DNA of 64,000 nucleotides from Stappia stellulata DSM 5886 (GTDB lineage Bacteria; Pseudomonadota; Alphaproteobacteria; Rhizobiales; Stappiaceae): positions 872,462 through 936,461 of the forward strand of contig NZ_KE384083.1 in assembly GCF_000423705.1 (NCBI RefSeq). Reading direction: 5' to 3'. The notes beneath the pieces were generated by a model, which worked only from the letters and a program-made list of their open reading frames with translations, did not search any database and was not told the origin of the DNA. Shown piece by piece: positions 18,155 to 27,326 of this stretch. The first letter of the stretch is position 1, and each line of letters starts with the position of its first letter. A program made the translations under genes and the position numbers.

Positions 18155-19834
18155 ATGAGCGAAACGGAAACCCTTCCGGAACGCGAGAGCATGGATTTCG
18201 ACGTGGTGATCGTCGGAGCGGGCCCTGCCGGCCTGTCCGCCGCGATCCGCCTGAAACAGATTGCAAACGACAAGGGCGAAGAGCTCTCCGTCGTCGTGCT
18301 GGAAAAGGGCTCGGAGGTCGGCGCGCACATCCTGTCCGGCGCTGTCATCGACCCCGTCGGCATCGACAAGCTGCTGCCGGACTGGCGCGAGGAGAGCGGC
18401 ACACCGTTCAAGACGCCGGTGACCGCCGACCATTTTCTGGTTCTCGGCCCGGCCGGCTCGATCCGCCTGCCGAACCTGTTCATGCCGAAACTCATGAACA
18501 ACCACGGCAACTACATCGTCTCGCTCGGCAATGTCTGCCGCTGGCTCGCCGAAAAGGCGGAGGCGCTCGGCGTCGAGATCTATCCGGGCTTTGCCGCGGC
18601 CGAGGTGCTTTACGATGACGCGGGTCGCGTCGTCGGCGTCGCCACCGGCGACATGGGCGTCGGGCGCGACGGCAAACCGAACGCCGGTTTCACGCGCGGC
18701 ATGGAGCTGCGCGGCAAATACGTGCTGATCGGCGAAGGCGTGCGCGGGTCGCTTGCCAAGGAGCTGATCGCGAAATTCGATCTCGACGCGGACAGCGACG
18801 TGCCGAAATTCGGTATCGGCATCAAGGAACTGTGGCAGGTCGCCCCGGAAAAGCACCGTCCGGGCCTGGTCCAGCATTCCTTCGGCTGGCCGCTCGACAG
18901 CCGGACCGGCGGCGGTTCGTTCCTCTATCACCTGGAAGACAATCAGGTCGCGGTCGGCTTTGTCTTGCACCTGAACTACAAGAATCCCTATCTCTCGCCC
19001 TTCGACGAGTTTCAGCGGTTCAAGACGCATCCCGCGATCCGCGAGACCTTCGAGGGCGGCAAGCGCATCTCCTATGGCGCGCGCGCGATCACCGAGGGCG
19101 GATACCAGTCGGTTCCGAAGCTCTCCTTCCCCGGCGGCCTGCTGATCGGCTGCTCGGCCGGCTTCGTCAATGTGCCGCGTATCAAGGGGTCGCACAACGC
19201 GATGCTGTCCGGCATGCTGGCCGCGGAGGAAATCGCGCAGGCACTGGCCCGCGGCGAGGCAAACACCGAACTGACCGGCTTCGATACCGCCTGGCGGGAA
19301 AGCGAGATCGGCACGGACCTCAAGAAGGTGCGCAACGTCAAGCCGCTGTGGTCGCGTTTCGGCACCGTCATCGGCATCGCGCTCGGCGGTCTCGACATGT
19401 GGATGAACGAGCTCTTCGGCAAATCCGTCTTCGGCACGCTGAAGCACGGCAAGAGCGACGCCGAAAGCCTGGAGCCGGCGGCGAAACACGCCCCCATCGC
19501 CTATCCCAAGCCCGACGGCGAGGTCTCCTTCGACAAGCTCTCCTCGGTGTTCCTGTCCAACACCAATCACGAGGAGGACCAACCGATCCACCTCAAGGTG
19601 AAGGACGAGACGCTTCAAAAGACCTCGGAGCACGATGTCTATGCGGGACCGTCGAACCGCTATTGCCCGGCCGGCGTCTACGAGTGGATCGAGGAAGGCG
19701 CGGACGCCCCGCGCTTCCAGATCAACGCGCAGAACTGCGTCCACTGCAAGACCTGCGACATCAAGGATCCGAACGGCAACATCACCTGGACCGTGCCGGA
19801 AGGCGCGGGCGGGCCGAACTACCCGAACATGTGA
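18155..19834 (+). CDS. Electron-transfer flavoprotein:ubiquinone oxidoreductase
   Basis: 559 aa, full length. A membrane-associated FAD and 4Fe-4S enzyme that passes electrons from reduced ETF (from acyl-CoA and dimethylglycine-type dehydrogenases) to ubiquinone. It has an N-terminal FAD fold (VVIVGAGPAGLSAAIRLKQ), EKGSEVGAHILSGAV, GCSAGFVNVPRIKGSHNAM, and C-terminal cluster ligands C504, C528, C531 and C534 (RYCPAGVYEW; NCVHCKTCDIKDP). The start at 18155 is placed behind GGGGGAGAC. It is monocistronic with a strong terminator. Confidence 0.96.
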   Translation: MSETETLPERESMDFDVVIVGAGPAGLSAAIRLKQIANDKGEELSVVVLEKGSEVGAHILSGAVIDPVGIDKLLPDWREESGTPFKTPVTADHFLVLGPAGSIRLPNLFMPKLMNNHGNYIVSLGNVCRWLAEKAEALGVEIYPGFAAAEVLYDDAGRVVGVATGDMGVGRDGKPNAGFTRGMELRGKYVLIGEGVRGSLAKELIAKFDLDADSDVPKFGIGIKELWQVAPEKHRPGLVQHSFGWPLDSRTGGGSFLYHLEDNQVAVGFVLHLNYKNPYLSPFDEFQRFKTHPAIRETFEGGKRISYGARAITEGGYQSVPKLSFPGGLLIGCSAGFVNVPRIKGSHNAMLSGMLAAEEIAQALARGEANTELTGFDTAWRESEIGTDLKKVRNVKPLWSRFGTVIGIALGGLDMWMNELFGKSVFGTLKHGKSDAESLEPAAKHAPIAYPKPDGEVSFDKLSSVFLSNTNHEEDQPIHLKVKDETLQKTSEHDVYAGPSNRYCPAGVYEWIEEGADAPRFQINAQNCVHCKTCDIKDPNGNITWTVPEGAGGPNYPNM

Positions 19835-19881
19835 GGTCCGGCCGCCGGCAACCGGCAGCCCCCCTCACCAAGACGCCAAGG

Positions 19882-19913
19882 CGCCCGCGCGACAGCCGTT
19901 GCGCGGGCGTTTT
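19882..19913 (+). terminator. Rho-independent terminator of the ETF-QO gene
   Basis: CGCCCGCGC (19882-19890) pairs with GCGCGGGCG (19901-19909) around a 10-nt loop, followed by TTTT. It lies 48 bp after the stop codon. Confidence 0.8.
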
Positions 19914-19942
19914 CGTTGCCGGCAAAGGTCGAACTGCTCCAT

Positions 19943-20070
19943 GCGTCATACCGGGCAAGCGTCAGCGCGACCCGGTATCGGAGAGCCGAAAGCCTTCGTT
20001 TCTCAAACCAACAAACCCGACAGACAGTGCCTCTCCGATCCCGGCTCTCATTGCATTCGGCCGGGATGAC
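19943..20070. repeat. Palindromic intergenic element (second copy of the family)
   Basis: The left unit at 19943-19987 (GCGTCATACCGGGC ... CGGTATCGGAGAGCC) faces an inverted unit at 20031-20070 (CTCTCCGATCCCGG ... CCGGGATGAC). The ends GTCAT and CGGAGAG are shared by both units, and the left unit matches 7726-7771. It again lies between convergent genes (ETF-QO and the HemG-like gene). The rest of the 19835-20164 gap holds the terminator and a short triple GGCCGTCC repeat near 20136-20158. Confidence 0.65.
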
Positions 20071-20164
20071 GTTTCTTCAAAGCTTGTCATCACTCTCACG
20101 CCCGTCCGGCTCTCGCGCGGGCGTTGTCGGTTTCGGCCGTCCGGCCGTCCGGCCGTGCAAATGT

Positions 20165-20716
20165 CTACGCCACCGCCGACCGCCGGCACCTTTCCAGGAA
20201 GGTATCGACGAACACATCCAGCGCCGCCCAGTCGGTGAACTCCATGTCGCCGGAGGGATCCATCTCCACGCCCTTGTCGCGCAGGATGCGGTGGATCATC
20301 CAGCGCTTCAGGAAATTCATCTGACGGTCGTGCACGGCGCCGGCGGCGAGATGCACCAGGGTTGCGTCCCAGTCCACCTCGTCGAACATGTCGTCGACCG
20401 CCGCGCGGGCATTGGCGTGATCCTCTTCCTTCGACGAAGAGGCCGACAGGCTTACCGAAATGAAGGCGGTCGGCACATCCTCGAGGCGCGCCCGCTGCTT
20501 GCGGATGAACTCCACGATCTCCGGCTGATGGCGCCGGACATGCAGCGAGGCCGCGAGAATCGCGGCATCGAAGGTGCCGAGCTCGGTCGCCGCCGCCGCC
20601 CGCGCATCGACCAGCGTCACCGCATGACCGGCCGCGCGGATCCGGGACACCGCGCGGTCCGCGATCTTGCGGGTTTGCCCCTCCGTCGTCGCATAGACCA
20701 CGAGGATATGTGCCAT
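20165..20716 (-). CDS. Flavodoxin-domain protein, HemG-like protoporphyrinogen IX dehydrogenase
   Basis: 183 aa. The FMN phosphate loop reads YATTEGQTRKIADR (residues 8-21), followed by FDAAILAASLHVRRHQPEIVEFI and a C-terminal VEMDPSGDMEFTDW. The pattern and length match E. coli HemG (about 181 aa), a quinone-linked oxidase of protoporphyrinogen IX in haem synthesis. Other long-chain flavodoxin-domain proteins look similar, so the enzymatic role is inferred. AGGAGA upstream of 20716 supports the start. It is convergent with ETF-QO and lies about 100 bp downstream of maeB in the same direction. Confidence 0.7.
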   Translation of the reverse strand: MAHILVVYATTEGQTRKIADRAVSRIRAAGHAVTLVDARAAAATELGTFDAAILAASLHVRRHQPEIVEFIRKQRARLEDVPTAFISVSLSASSSKEEDHANARAAVDDMFDEVDWDATLVHLAAGAVHDRQMNFLKRWMIHRILRDKGVEMDPSGDMEFTDWAALDVFVDTFLERCRRSAVA

Positions 20717-20813
20717 GCCTGTCTCCTGAAAGCGCCCACCACACGCATAGTGTGCATCAGTGTGACGACGCTTCCATGACAGGAGTCAAGGCGATCCGGC
20801 CGAAGCCGGCAAA

Positions 20814-23129
20814 TCAATCCGCCAGAAGCTCGCGCTCGCGCGTGCAGGCCTCGACCGCCGCGAAGGCCGACATGTTGACCACGCCGCGCGAGGTTACCGA
20901 GGGCGTGAGGATGTGCACCGGCTTGGCCGTGCCGAGCAGGATCGGTCCGACGTGCAGACTGTCGGTCATCACCTTCACCAGGTTGAGCGCGATATTGGCC
21001 GCGTCGAGCGAGGGGAAGACCAGAAGGTTCGCCTGTTCGGTGAGCCGCGAACCCGGCATGACCCGCTCGCGCATCGCCACCGACAGCGCGCTGTCGCCGT
21101 GCATCTCGCCGTCGACCTCGAGGTCGGGCGCGAGCTCGCGCAGGATTTGAAGCGCCGCGCGCATCTTGTCGGCCGAGGCCATGTCGCGCGAGCCGAAGTT
21201 CGACGCGCTGAGCAGCGCCGCACGCGGCGTGATGCCGAAGCGGCGGATTTCCTCCGCCGCCAGCACCGTCGTCTCCGCGATCTCGCGCGGGCTCGGGTCG
21301 ACCGTGACATAGGTGTCGGCGAAGAAAGTCGCACCGCCGGAGTTGATCAGAAGCGAAAGCGCCGAGAAATCCTGCACGCCCGGCGCCGTTCCGATGATAC
21401 CGGCGACATCCGACAAATGCTTGGAATAGCGCCCCTCAAGTCCGCAGATCAGCGCATCCGCCTCCCCCCGGTGCAGGGCGATGGCGCCGATCACCGTGGT
21501 GTTGGAGCGCACCATCGTGCGGGCGGCCTCCGGCGTCACGCCGCGCCGGCCGAGCAACGAGAACAGCGTGTCGACATAGTCGCGGTAGCGCGGATCGTCT
21601 TCCGGATTGGTGCATTCGAAATCGACGCCCGGACGGATCTTGAGGCCGAAGCGCTCGCAGCGGGCCTCGATCACCGAGGGACGGCCGATCAGGATCGGCT
21701 GCGCCAGCTTGTCCTCCAGCAGCACCTGGGCGGCACGCAACACCCGCTCGTCCTCGCCGTTGGAATAGATGATGCGTGTCTGGCTGTCGCGCGCCGCCGC
21801 GATGATCGGCTTCATGATCAGCCCGGAGCGGAAGACGAACCGGTTCAGCCGGTCGTTATAGGCCTCGAAATCGGTGATCGGACGGGCGGCGACGCCCGTC
21901 TCCATGGCCGCGCGGGCAACCGCCGGCGCGATGCGCAGGATCAGCCGCTGATCGAAGGGCGACGGGATCAGGTACTTGGGACCGAACGTCTCGCTGACGC
22001 CGCCATAGGCGCGCGCCGCGACCTCGGAGGGTTCCTCGCGGGCGAGTGCCGCGATCGCCTTGACGGCGGCGAGCTTCATTTCCTCGTTGATCGTCGTCGC
22101 GCCGGCATCGAGAGCGCCACGGAAGATATAGGGGAAACACAGGACGTTGTTGACCTGGTTGGGATAGTCGGAGCGGCCCGTGCACATCATCACGTCGTCG
22201 CGCACGGCGAGCGCGTCTTCCGGCATGATCTCGGGACGCGGATTGGCGAGCGCCAGGATCAGCGGCTTGTCCGCCATGGCGGCGACCATCTCCGGCTTCA
22301 GGACCCCGGCGGCCGACAGGCCCAGGAACACGTCGGCGCCGGGGATCACCTCGGCAAGCGTGCGTGCGTCGGTCTCCTGTGCGAACACCGACTTCCATTC
22401 GTCCATCAAGGCCTCGCGCCCCTTGTAGACGACGCCCTCGATGTCGGTGACGAAGATGTTTTCCCGGCTCGCGCCCAGCGCGCACAGCAGGTTGAGGCAG
22501 GCGAGCGCCGCCGCGCCCGCGCCCGAGGCGACGATCTTGGCCTTGGCGATGTCCTTGCCGGCCAGTTCAAGTGCGTTCATCACGGCCGCGACGACAATGA
22601 TCGCCGTGCCGTGCTGGTCGTCGTGAAACACGGGAATGTTCATGCGGGCGCGCAGGTCGCGCTCGATCATGAAACATTCCGGCGCCTTGATGTCCTCCAG
22701 GTTGATGCCGCCGAAGGTCGGCTCCAGCACCGCCACCGCATCGACGAACCGGTCGACATCAAGCTCGTCGACCTCGATGTCGAACACATCGATCCCGGCG
22801 AACTTCTTGAAAAGGACCGCCTTGCCCTCCATCACCGGCTTGGAGGCCAGAGGGCCGATGGCCCCGAGCCCGAGCACCGCCGTGCCGTTGGAAATCACAC
22901 CGACAAGATTGCCGCGCGCCGTGTAGTCGGCGGCAAGCGCAGGCTCGCGCGCGATCTCCATGCAGGGCGCCGCGACGCCCGGCGAATAGGCAAGCGCCAG
23001 GTCGCGCTGGTTGCCCAAGGGCTTCGTCGCCTGGATCTCCAGTTTTCCGGGGTGCGGATAGCGGTGGTAGAAGAGCGCCGCTTCATCGAGTTCGCTGGGA
23101 GACGGGTGGGCGGTCGGCTTCTTGGTCAT
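20814..23129 (-). CDS. maeB: Malic enzyme with C-terminal phosphotransacetylase-like domain
   Basis: 771 aa, the normal length of the fused form. Residues 1-430 are the malic enzyme domain: [50 protein letters not shown] and [11 protein letters not shown], with the nucleotide fold near [14 protein letters not shown]. Residues from about 440 onward are a phosphotransacetylase-like domain that in rhizobia is regulatory. It oxidatively decarboxylates malate to pyruvate with NAD or NADP; the cofactor cannot be settled from sequence by eye, so this could be Dme or Tme in rhizobial terms. The start at 23129 has GGAAT upstream. Confidence 0.93.
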   Translation of the reverse strand: MTKKPTAHPSPSELDEAALFYHRYPHPGKLEIQATKPLGNQRDLALAYSPGVAAPCMEIAREPALAADYTARGNLVGVISNGTAVLGLGAIGPLASKPVMEGKAVLFKKFAGIDVFDIEVDELDVDRFVDAVAVLEPTFGGINLEDIKAPECFMIERDLRARMNIPVFHDDQHGTAIIVVAAVMNALELAGKDIAKAKIVASGAGAAALACLNLLCALGASRENIFVTDIEGVVYKGREALMDEWKSVFAQETDARTLAEVIPGADVFLGLSAAGVLKPEMVAAMADKPLILALANPRPEIMPEDALAVRDDVMMCTGRSDYPNQVNNVLCFPYIFRGALDAGATTINEEMKLAAVKAIAALAREEPSEVAARAYGGVSETFGPKYLIPSPFDQRLILRIAPAVARAAMETGVAARPITDFEAYNDRLNRFVFRSGLIMKPIIAAARDSQTRIIYSNGEDERVLRAAQVLLEDKLAQPILIGRPSVIEARCERFGLKIRPGVDFECTNPEDDPRYRDYVDTLFSLLGRRGVTPEAARTMVRSNTTVIGAIALHRGEADALICGLEGRYSKHLSDVAGIIGTAPGVQDFSALSLLINSGGATFFADTYVTVDPSPREIAETTVLAAEEIRRFGITPRAALLSASNFGSRDMASADKMRAALQILRELAPDLEVDGEMHGDSALSVAMRERVMPGSRLTEQANLLVFPSLDAANIALNLVKVMTDSLHVGPILLGTAKPVHILTPSVTSRGVVNMSAFAAVEACTRERELLAD

Positions 23130-23210
23130 GGGATTCCACTTGCGGCTGGCGGGCTATATCAGTTCAGGCAAAGGGCAGTCGGCGCAGCCTAGCGCCACAT
23201 CGGCGCGCGG

Positions 23211-23870
23211 TCATGCCCCCTTTGCGGCGGCTGTCCCGGACGAGCGCATCAGGATGCGAATCAACAGGTACAGAACCGCCGCATTCAGGCAATGCCATAC
23301 GAAATGCGTGCCCGATGGGAAAGACGGGCAAACCAGCATATCTCCCGTTCTGAAAGCAAGCGAAATCAGGAAGAGCATGCCGACGCCGGCAAGCGGCGCG
23401 GCCAAGGCGGGCGAGCGCCAGGCAGCGAGGGCGACGGCGAAGATCGCGAGAGCAGCCGGCGCATAGCCGCCCGACGACCCGAGCAGCCGGCCAAGCTGGG
23501 GACCAAGCGCCAGTCCGGCGATGAAGAAACCGCCCGTCAGCGCGGCCGCCAGCCACAGCCGCACCGAGAGGATGCGCCGCATCGCGAAGAAGAAGTAAAG
23601 GTGAATGAACACCGCGATCGGAATGACATCGGCGAGCCCCGCCCAGCGCGTGGCAAGCGTGTGGAACAGGAACGAGCCGATCCCGACAAGCGCGACCACG
23701 ACGATCAGCGCCAAAGCAGCGCCATCCCCGTACGGCTGACGCCGCCAGTGCCGCAACGCCCAAAAGGCCGCGACAAGAAACGCCGCATTGGTCAGGGCGT
23801 TCAGGGGCTCCGCCCAAAAATCCGGGCCGACCCGTTCGCAATAGGCATCGACCGCTGCCGTCCAGTCCAT
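23211..23870 (-). CDS. Ceramidase-domain (CREST-like) integral membrane protein
   Basis: 219 aa with about seven hydrophobic segments. Conserved alkaline-ceramidase/CREST motifs are visible: DAYCERVGPDFWAEPLNALT at the N-terminus, SFLFHTLATRWAGLADVIPI (H and D of the metal site) in the middle, and GTHFVWHCLNAA near the C-terminus (further His ligands). Such proteins are Zn-dependent hydrolases of lipid amides. Whether this bacterium has sphingolipid substrates is not known from the window. It lies downstream of moaB's divergent promoter region and in the same direction as maeB, 81 bp upstream of it. Confidence 0.85.
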   Translation of the reverse strand: MDWTAAVDAYCERVGPDFWAEPLNALTNAAFLVAAFWALRHWRRQPYGDGAALALIVVVALVGIGSFLFHTLATRWAGLADVIPIAVFIHLYFFFAMRRILSVRLWLAAALTGGFFIAGLALGPQLGRLLGSSGGYAPAALAIFAVALAAWRSPALAAPLAGVGMLFLISLAFRTGDMLVCPSFPSGTHFVWHCLNAAVLYLLIRILMRSSGTAAAKGA

Positions 23871-24003
23871 CCTCGATCTCCGCAGTTGTTCCCTTGAAGA
23901 CGCGGGCCTGCGACCAAAGGGGCCGCGACAGCCACTGGCAAGTCGCCGGGTCCGGGCCTATTGTCGGCCGCACCCGCGTCCTTGAGAAAGGGAAAACAGA
24001 CCC

Positions 24004-24561
24004 ATGCATCGCATTGATGACAGCCGCCCGTTCGTTCCCTTGCGCATCGCCGTCCTCACCGTCTCCGACACCCGCAAGCCGGAGGACGACCGGTCCGGCG
24101 ACACGCTGGTCAAACGCCTGACGGAAGCCGGCCACCGGCTCGCCGACCGTGCCATCGCCACCGACGACGTGGAGGCGATCCGCGAGGTCGTGAAGCGCTG
24201 GATCGCCTCCGCCGAGGTCGACGTCGTCATCTCCACCGGCGGCACCGGCTTCACCGGGCGCGATGTGACGCCGGAGGCGATCGAACCCCTGTTCGAGAAG
24301 CGGATGGACGGGTTCTCGGAGGTCTTCCACCGGATCTCCTACGACAAGATCGGCACCTCGACCATCCAGTCGCGCGCGACCGGCGGCGTCGCCAACGCCA
24401 CCTATATCTTCGTGCTTCCGGGATCGCCCGGCGCCTGCAAGGACGCCTGGGACGGCATCCTCAAGTGGCAGCTCGACTACCGGCACATGCCCTGCAATTT
24501 CGTCGAGATCCTGCCCCGGCTCGACGAACACCTGAAGCGCGGCAAGCTTCGGCAGGCCTGA
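24004..24561 (+). CDS. moaB: Molybdenum cofactor biosynthesis protein B
   Basis: 185 aa. MoaB/MogA-fold protein of molybdopterin synthesis, thought to act in adenylylation of molybdopterin before metal insertion. Landmarks are RIAVLTVSDTR, DRSGDTLVKRL, STGGTGFTGRDVTPEAI and FVLPGSPGACKDAWD. The His/Tyr-rich C-terminus (LPRLDEHL) is usual. It is a single gene, divergent from the ceramidase gene. Confidence 0.94.
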   Translation: MHRIDDSRPFVPLRIAVLTVSDTRKPEDDRSGDTLVKRLTEAGHRLADRAIATDDVEAIREVVKRWIASAEVDVVISTGGTGFTGRDVTPEAIEPLFEKRMDGFSEVFHRISYDKIGTSTIQSRATGGVANATYIFVLPGSPGACKDAWDGILKWQLDYRHMPCNFVEILPRLDEHLKRGKLRQA

Positions 24562-24579
24562 GGCCCGGACTGCCGACGC

Positions 24580-24597
24580 GTTCACGCTTGCGTGAAC
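24580..24597. promoter_or_regulatory. Perfect palindrome upstream of the Tat-exported MBL-fold gene
   Basis: GTTCACGC and GCGTGAAC (8-bp arms, 2-nt centre) lie 80 bp ahead of the start at 24678 and 18 bp after the moaB stop. There is no T-run, so an operator is more likely than a terminator. The regulator is unknown. Confidence 0.45.
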
Positions 24598-24677
24598 ACA
24601 GCTTCCCCCCTTGCCGTTCCCGGCTAGATGGCAGCTTCGAGACACATGTCGTATCTCCAAGAGGGAGGATTGATCCT

Positions 24678-25643
24678 ATGAGCCATTTTTCGCTTAGCCG
24701 CCGGGCGGTTCTGGCCGGTGCCGCCACGACGCTTGCCGCACCCGCAATCGTCTCGCAAACGACCCTGGCGCGGGCCGAGGCGCCGATGATGGGCATGTCG
24801 AGCGCGTCCTTCAACCGCATCGCGCTCGGCGACTTCGAGGTCACCACGCTGCTGGACGGTCAGCGCGCCTCCGACGGCCCGCATCCGATCTTCGGCCAGA
24901 ACCAGGAAGCCGAGGCGGTCGCCGCGCTGATGGAGGAAAATTTCCTCCCGCCGACGCGCACCGAATTCGTCTTCACGCCCGTCGTCGTCAACACCGGGTC
25001 CGAGCTCGTCCTGTTCGACACCGGTCTCGGCGGCGATGCCGGCTCGCTGACGCAGCAACTGGCGGCGGCCGGCTATTCGCCTGAGCAGATCGACATCGTG
25101 GTGATCACCCACATGCACCCCGACCACATCGGCGGGCTGATGACGGGCGGCACTCCGACCTTCCCGAATGCACGCTATGTCACCGGCCAGACCGAATACG
25201 ACTTCTGGTCGGGCGAGGACAAGCTGACCGGCCCAACCGAGCGGGTCGCAAAGCTCGTCCAGTCGAATGTGACCCCGCTTGCCGACAAGATGACCTTCAT
25301 CGGCGACGGTGCGGATGTCGTCACCGGCATCACCGGCATGGACACTGCCGGCCACACGCCGGGCCACATGTCCTTCCATCTCGAAAGCGCCGGCCAGCGC
25401 CTGCTGATCTGGGGCGACGTCGCCAACCATTTCGTCGCCTCGATCCAGCGCCCGGACTGGCACGTGCGCTTCGACATGGACAAGGAAAAGGCGGCCGCGA
25501 CCCGCAAGCGCGTCTTCGACATGGTCTCCGCCGACAAGGTGCCCGTGACCGGCTATCACATGCCCTTCCCCGCCATCGGCTACATCGACACGCGTGGCGG
25601 CGGCTACAGCTGGGTGCCGGCGTCCTACCAGTTCAAGGTCTGA
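24678..25643 (+). CDS. Tat-exported metallo-beta-lactamase-fold hydrolase
   Basis: 321 aa. The N-terminal twin-arginine signal (SLSRRAVLAGAATTLAAPAI, cleavage probably near ARA/EAP, residue 34) predicts export of a folded metalloenzyme. The MBL metal motif HMHPDH is at 145-150 (H145, H147, D149, H150), with GHTPGHMSF and WGDVANHF supplying further ligands and a late YHMPFP. Relatives include lactonase-like and sulfatase-like MBL proteins; the substrate is unknown. GGGAGG lies upstream of 24678. It ends in a strong terminator shared with the convergent FMO gene. Confidence 0.9.
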   Translation: MSHFSLSRRAVLAGAATTLAAPAIVSQTTLARAEAPMMGMSSASFNRIALGDFEVTTLLDGQRASDGPHPIFGQNQEAEAVAALMEENFLPPTRTEFVFTPVVVNTGSELVLFDTGLGGDAGSLTQQLAAAGYSPEQIDIVVITHMHPDHIGGLMTGGTPTFPNARYVTGQTEYDFWSGEDKLTGPTERVAKLVQSNVTPLADKMTFIGDGADVVTGITGMDTAGHTPGHMSFHLESAGQRLLIWGDVANHFVASIQRPDWHVRFDMDKEKAAATRKRVFDMVSADKVPVTGYHMPFPAIGYIDTRGGGYSWVPASYQFKV

Positions 25644-25673
25644 GCCGGGCACACGTCAGCCAGCGAAAACAGC

Positions 25674-25704
25674 AAAGCCCCGGGCATATCGCCCGGGGCT
25701 TTTT
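25674..25704. terminator. Strong bidirectional terminator
   Basis: AAAGCCCCGGGC (25674-25685) and GCCCGGGGCTTT (25691-25702) form a perfect 12-bp stem around a 5-nt loop, followed by TT on the plus strand; the A/T stem base also serves the minus strand. It lies between the convergent MBL-fold and FMO genes. Confidence 0.9.
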
Positions 25705-25722
25705 GTCTGGCGCATCGACTTC

Positions 25723-27255
25723 TCAGCCAACTGCCTGCTCCGGCTCCCGACGAGCCTCGGCAGGTGCCGCCTCGACGGTGTAGTCAGGTACCGTCGCCAT
25801 GTAGGCCGCATAGGCATCGGCATCCGGCGGCAGGAAGGTCTCGGCGAGCGGGTTCGCCTTGCGCCGTTTGCGCGCGCCCATGTCGGCCAATAGCTCGTCG
25901 GTATGGCGGAAATGATAGGGCGCGGAGCACAACCCGCCATAGACACCGGCGGCCGGCCGTTCCTTGCGCCGCCATTCGAGATGGCGTGCGATCCAGCCGT
26001 CCATCGCCGACGCCGTCGGCTGATCGGCAAGCTTGCCATCCGCGAACCGCACCAGCCACTCTGCCGCGATGTTGCTGGTCAGCACCGTGGCGAAGGACGA
26101 ATTGAAACCGACGAAGCCGAGGTCGGGGATCTTCGGATTGACGATCAGCCGGTAGAGCTTGTACTGGCCGTCCTCCTCGATCAACGTGCGCTTCTCTTCT
26201 TCGCCGAGATAGGGAATGCCGAGCTTCCAGCCGACCGCCTGCACAACCACGTCGGCCGCGATCCGCTCGCCGCCTGTGAGCACGACGTCGCCGTCCTCAT
26301 AGTGGTCGATGGTGCCTTGCACCGCCTTTATCCGGCCCTCCTTGAGGTACTTGAAAAACCCTTCCGTCGCGATCGCTAGCCCGCAGGAAATCGTCTCCTC
26401 GATGGGCTTTTTCGGGCGCAAACCCAGTTTCTTCAATCCGAACTGAAGGTTGAGCAACGCCTCAAGCCCGCGCCAGTTCGCCCAGACCAGCGGTTTGGCA
26501 AGCGCATGCGCCAGCTTGCCGCCAGCGCCCATGCCCCAGGGCGGAAACATGCTTTCCGACGCGCGGCAATAAAGGATGCGCTTGAAGTTGACGAGCCCCG
26601 CGAACTTGTAGGGCACCCGCCAGACCGGCTCCAGATAGACGATGGTGACTTCTTTCGCGCCTTCGCGCACCGCGTTGACGGCAACATCGGTGGCGGATTT
26701 GGAAAAGCCGAGCACCACCACCTTCTTGCCGCGCACCAGCGCCGGATCGTTGTACTCGCACGAGTGCAGCACCGTGCCGCCGGCATATTCGAACCCGTCC
26801 TGTCCCGGGTGGGCGAGAACGTTCTTGTCGCTGAAGGTGCCGCTGGCGATCACGACGAAGTCGAATGCCAGGTCCGCTGCATCGCCGTCGGGCGTGTCGA
26901 CCTTCAACCGCCAACCGCCGTCGGACTTGCGCGCCATGGCCCGCACGGAATGACCGAAGCGGATCAGCGGCAACAGTCCCTTGGCCGTCGCGAAGGCGCG
27001 CAGATACTCGTAGACCTGACGCCCCGAAGGCCATTCGGGATAGTCATCGGGCATTGCCATGCCGACGTAGCGATAGAGATCCTTGGGACTTTGCGTCTTG
27101 ATCCCCGGATAGGACCTGGACGGCTCCCAAACGCCGCCCAGATCGTGGCTGCGCTCCAGCACCGTGACATCGTGCCCCCGGTCCCTGAAGGCTTGCGCGG
27201 ACGCAAGTCCGCTCACGCCCGCGCCGATGACGCAGACCCGCTTGCGCTTGACCAT
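25723..27255 (-). CDS. Flavin-containing monooxygenase-like protein
   Basis: 510 aa. The FAD-binding fold reads CVIGAGVSGLASAQAF (8-23), with a second dinucleotide fold VVVLGFSKSATDVAV (about 179-193) for NADPH. YAGGTVLHSCEY, between the folds, resembles the FMO fingerprint FxGxxxHxxxY with deviations. PGIKTQSPKDLYRY and PEWPSGRQVYEYL also suit FMO/Baeyer-Villiger relatives. It inserts one O atom from O2 into a soft nucleophile or carbonyl; the substrate is unknown. It lies 71 bp downstream of a cupin gene in the same direction, with a terminator-like hairpin between, and both face an AraC regulator. Confidence 0.85.
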   Translation of the reverse strand: MVKRKRVCVIGAGVSGLASAQAFRDRGHDVTVLERSHDLGGVWEPSRSYPGIKTQSPKDLYRYVGMAMPDDYPEWPSGRQVYEYLRAFATAKGLLPLIRFGHSVRAMARKSDGGWRLKVDTPDGDAADLAFDFVVIASGTFSDKNVLAHPGQDGFEYAGGTVLHSCEYNDPALVRGKKVVVLGFSKSATDVAVNAVREGAKEVTIVYLEPVWRVPYKFAGLVNFKRILYCRASESMFPPWGMGAGGKLAHALAKPLVWANWRGLEALLNLQFGLKKLGLRPKKPIEETISCGLAIATEGFFKYLKEGRIKAVQGTIDHYEDGDVVLTGGERIAADVVVQAVGWKLGIPYLGEEEKRTLIEEDGQYKLYRLIVNPKIPDLGFVGFNSSFATVLTSNIAAEWLVRFADGKLADQPTASAMDGWIARHLEWRRKERPAAGVYGGLCSAPYHFRHTDELLADMGARKRRKANPLAETFLPPDADAYAAYMATVPDYTVEAAPAEARREPEQAVG

Positions 27256-27276
27256 ATCGTCTCTCCTGAAGCCTTG

Positions 27277-27308
27277 AAAAAGGACGGCCCCGCCGAAGCG
27301 GCAGGGCC
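27277..27308 (-). terminator. Intercistronic terminator-like hairpin between cupin and FMO genes
   Basis: On the minus strand a 10-bp stem with one G-T wobble (GGCCCTGCCG against CGGCGGGGCC, 3-nt loop) is followed after four bases by five T residues (complement of 27277-27281). It would reduce read-through from the cupin gene into the FMO gene. Confidence 0.6.
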
Positions 27309-27326
27309 GCCAGACGACCCGAAGGA

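Noticed and set aside
20130-20160. Triple GGCCGTCC direct repeat as a functional iteron
   Set aside because: Very short, low-complexity GC repeat in an intergenic tail; slippage is a sufficient explanation.
20913-23192. Plus-strand open frame of 759 codons opposite the malic enzyme
   Set aside because: Antisense shadow of maeB, with His/Arg/Gly-rich composition typical of reverse-frame translation.
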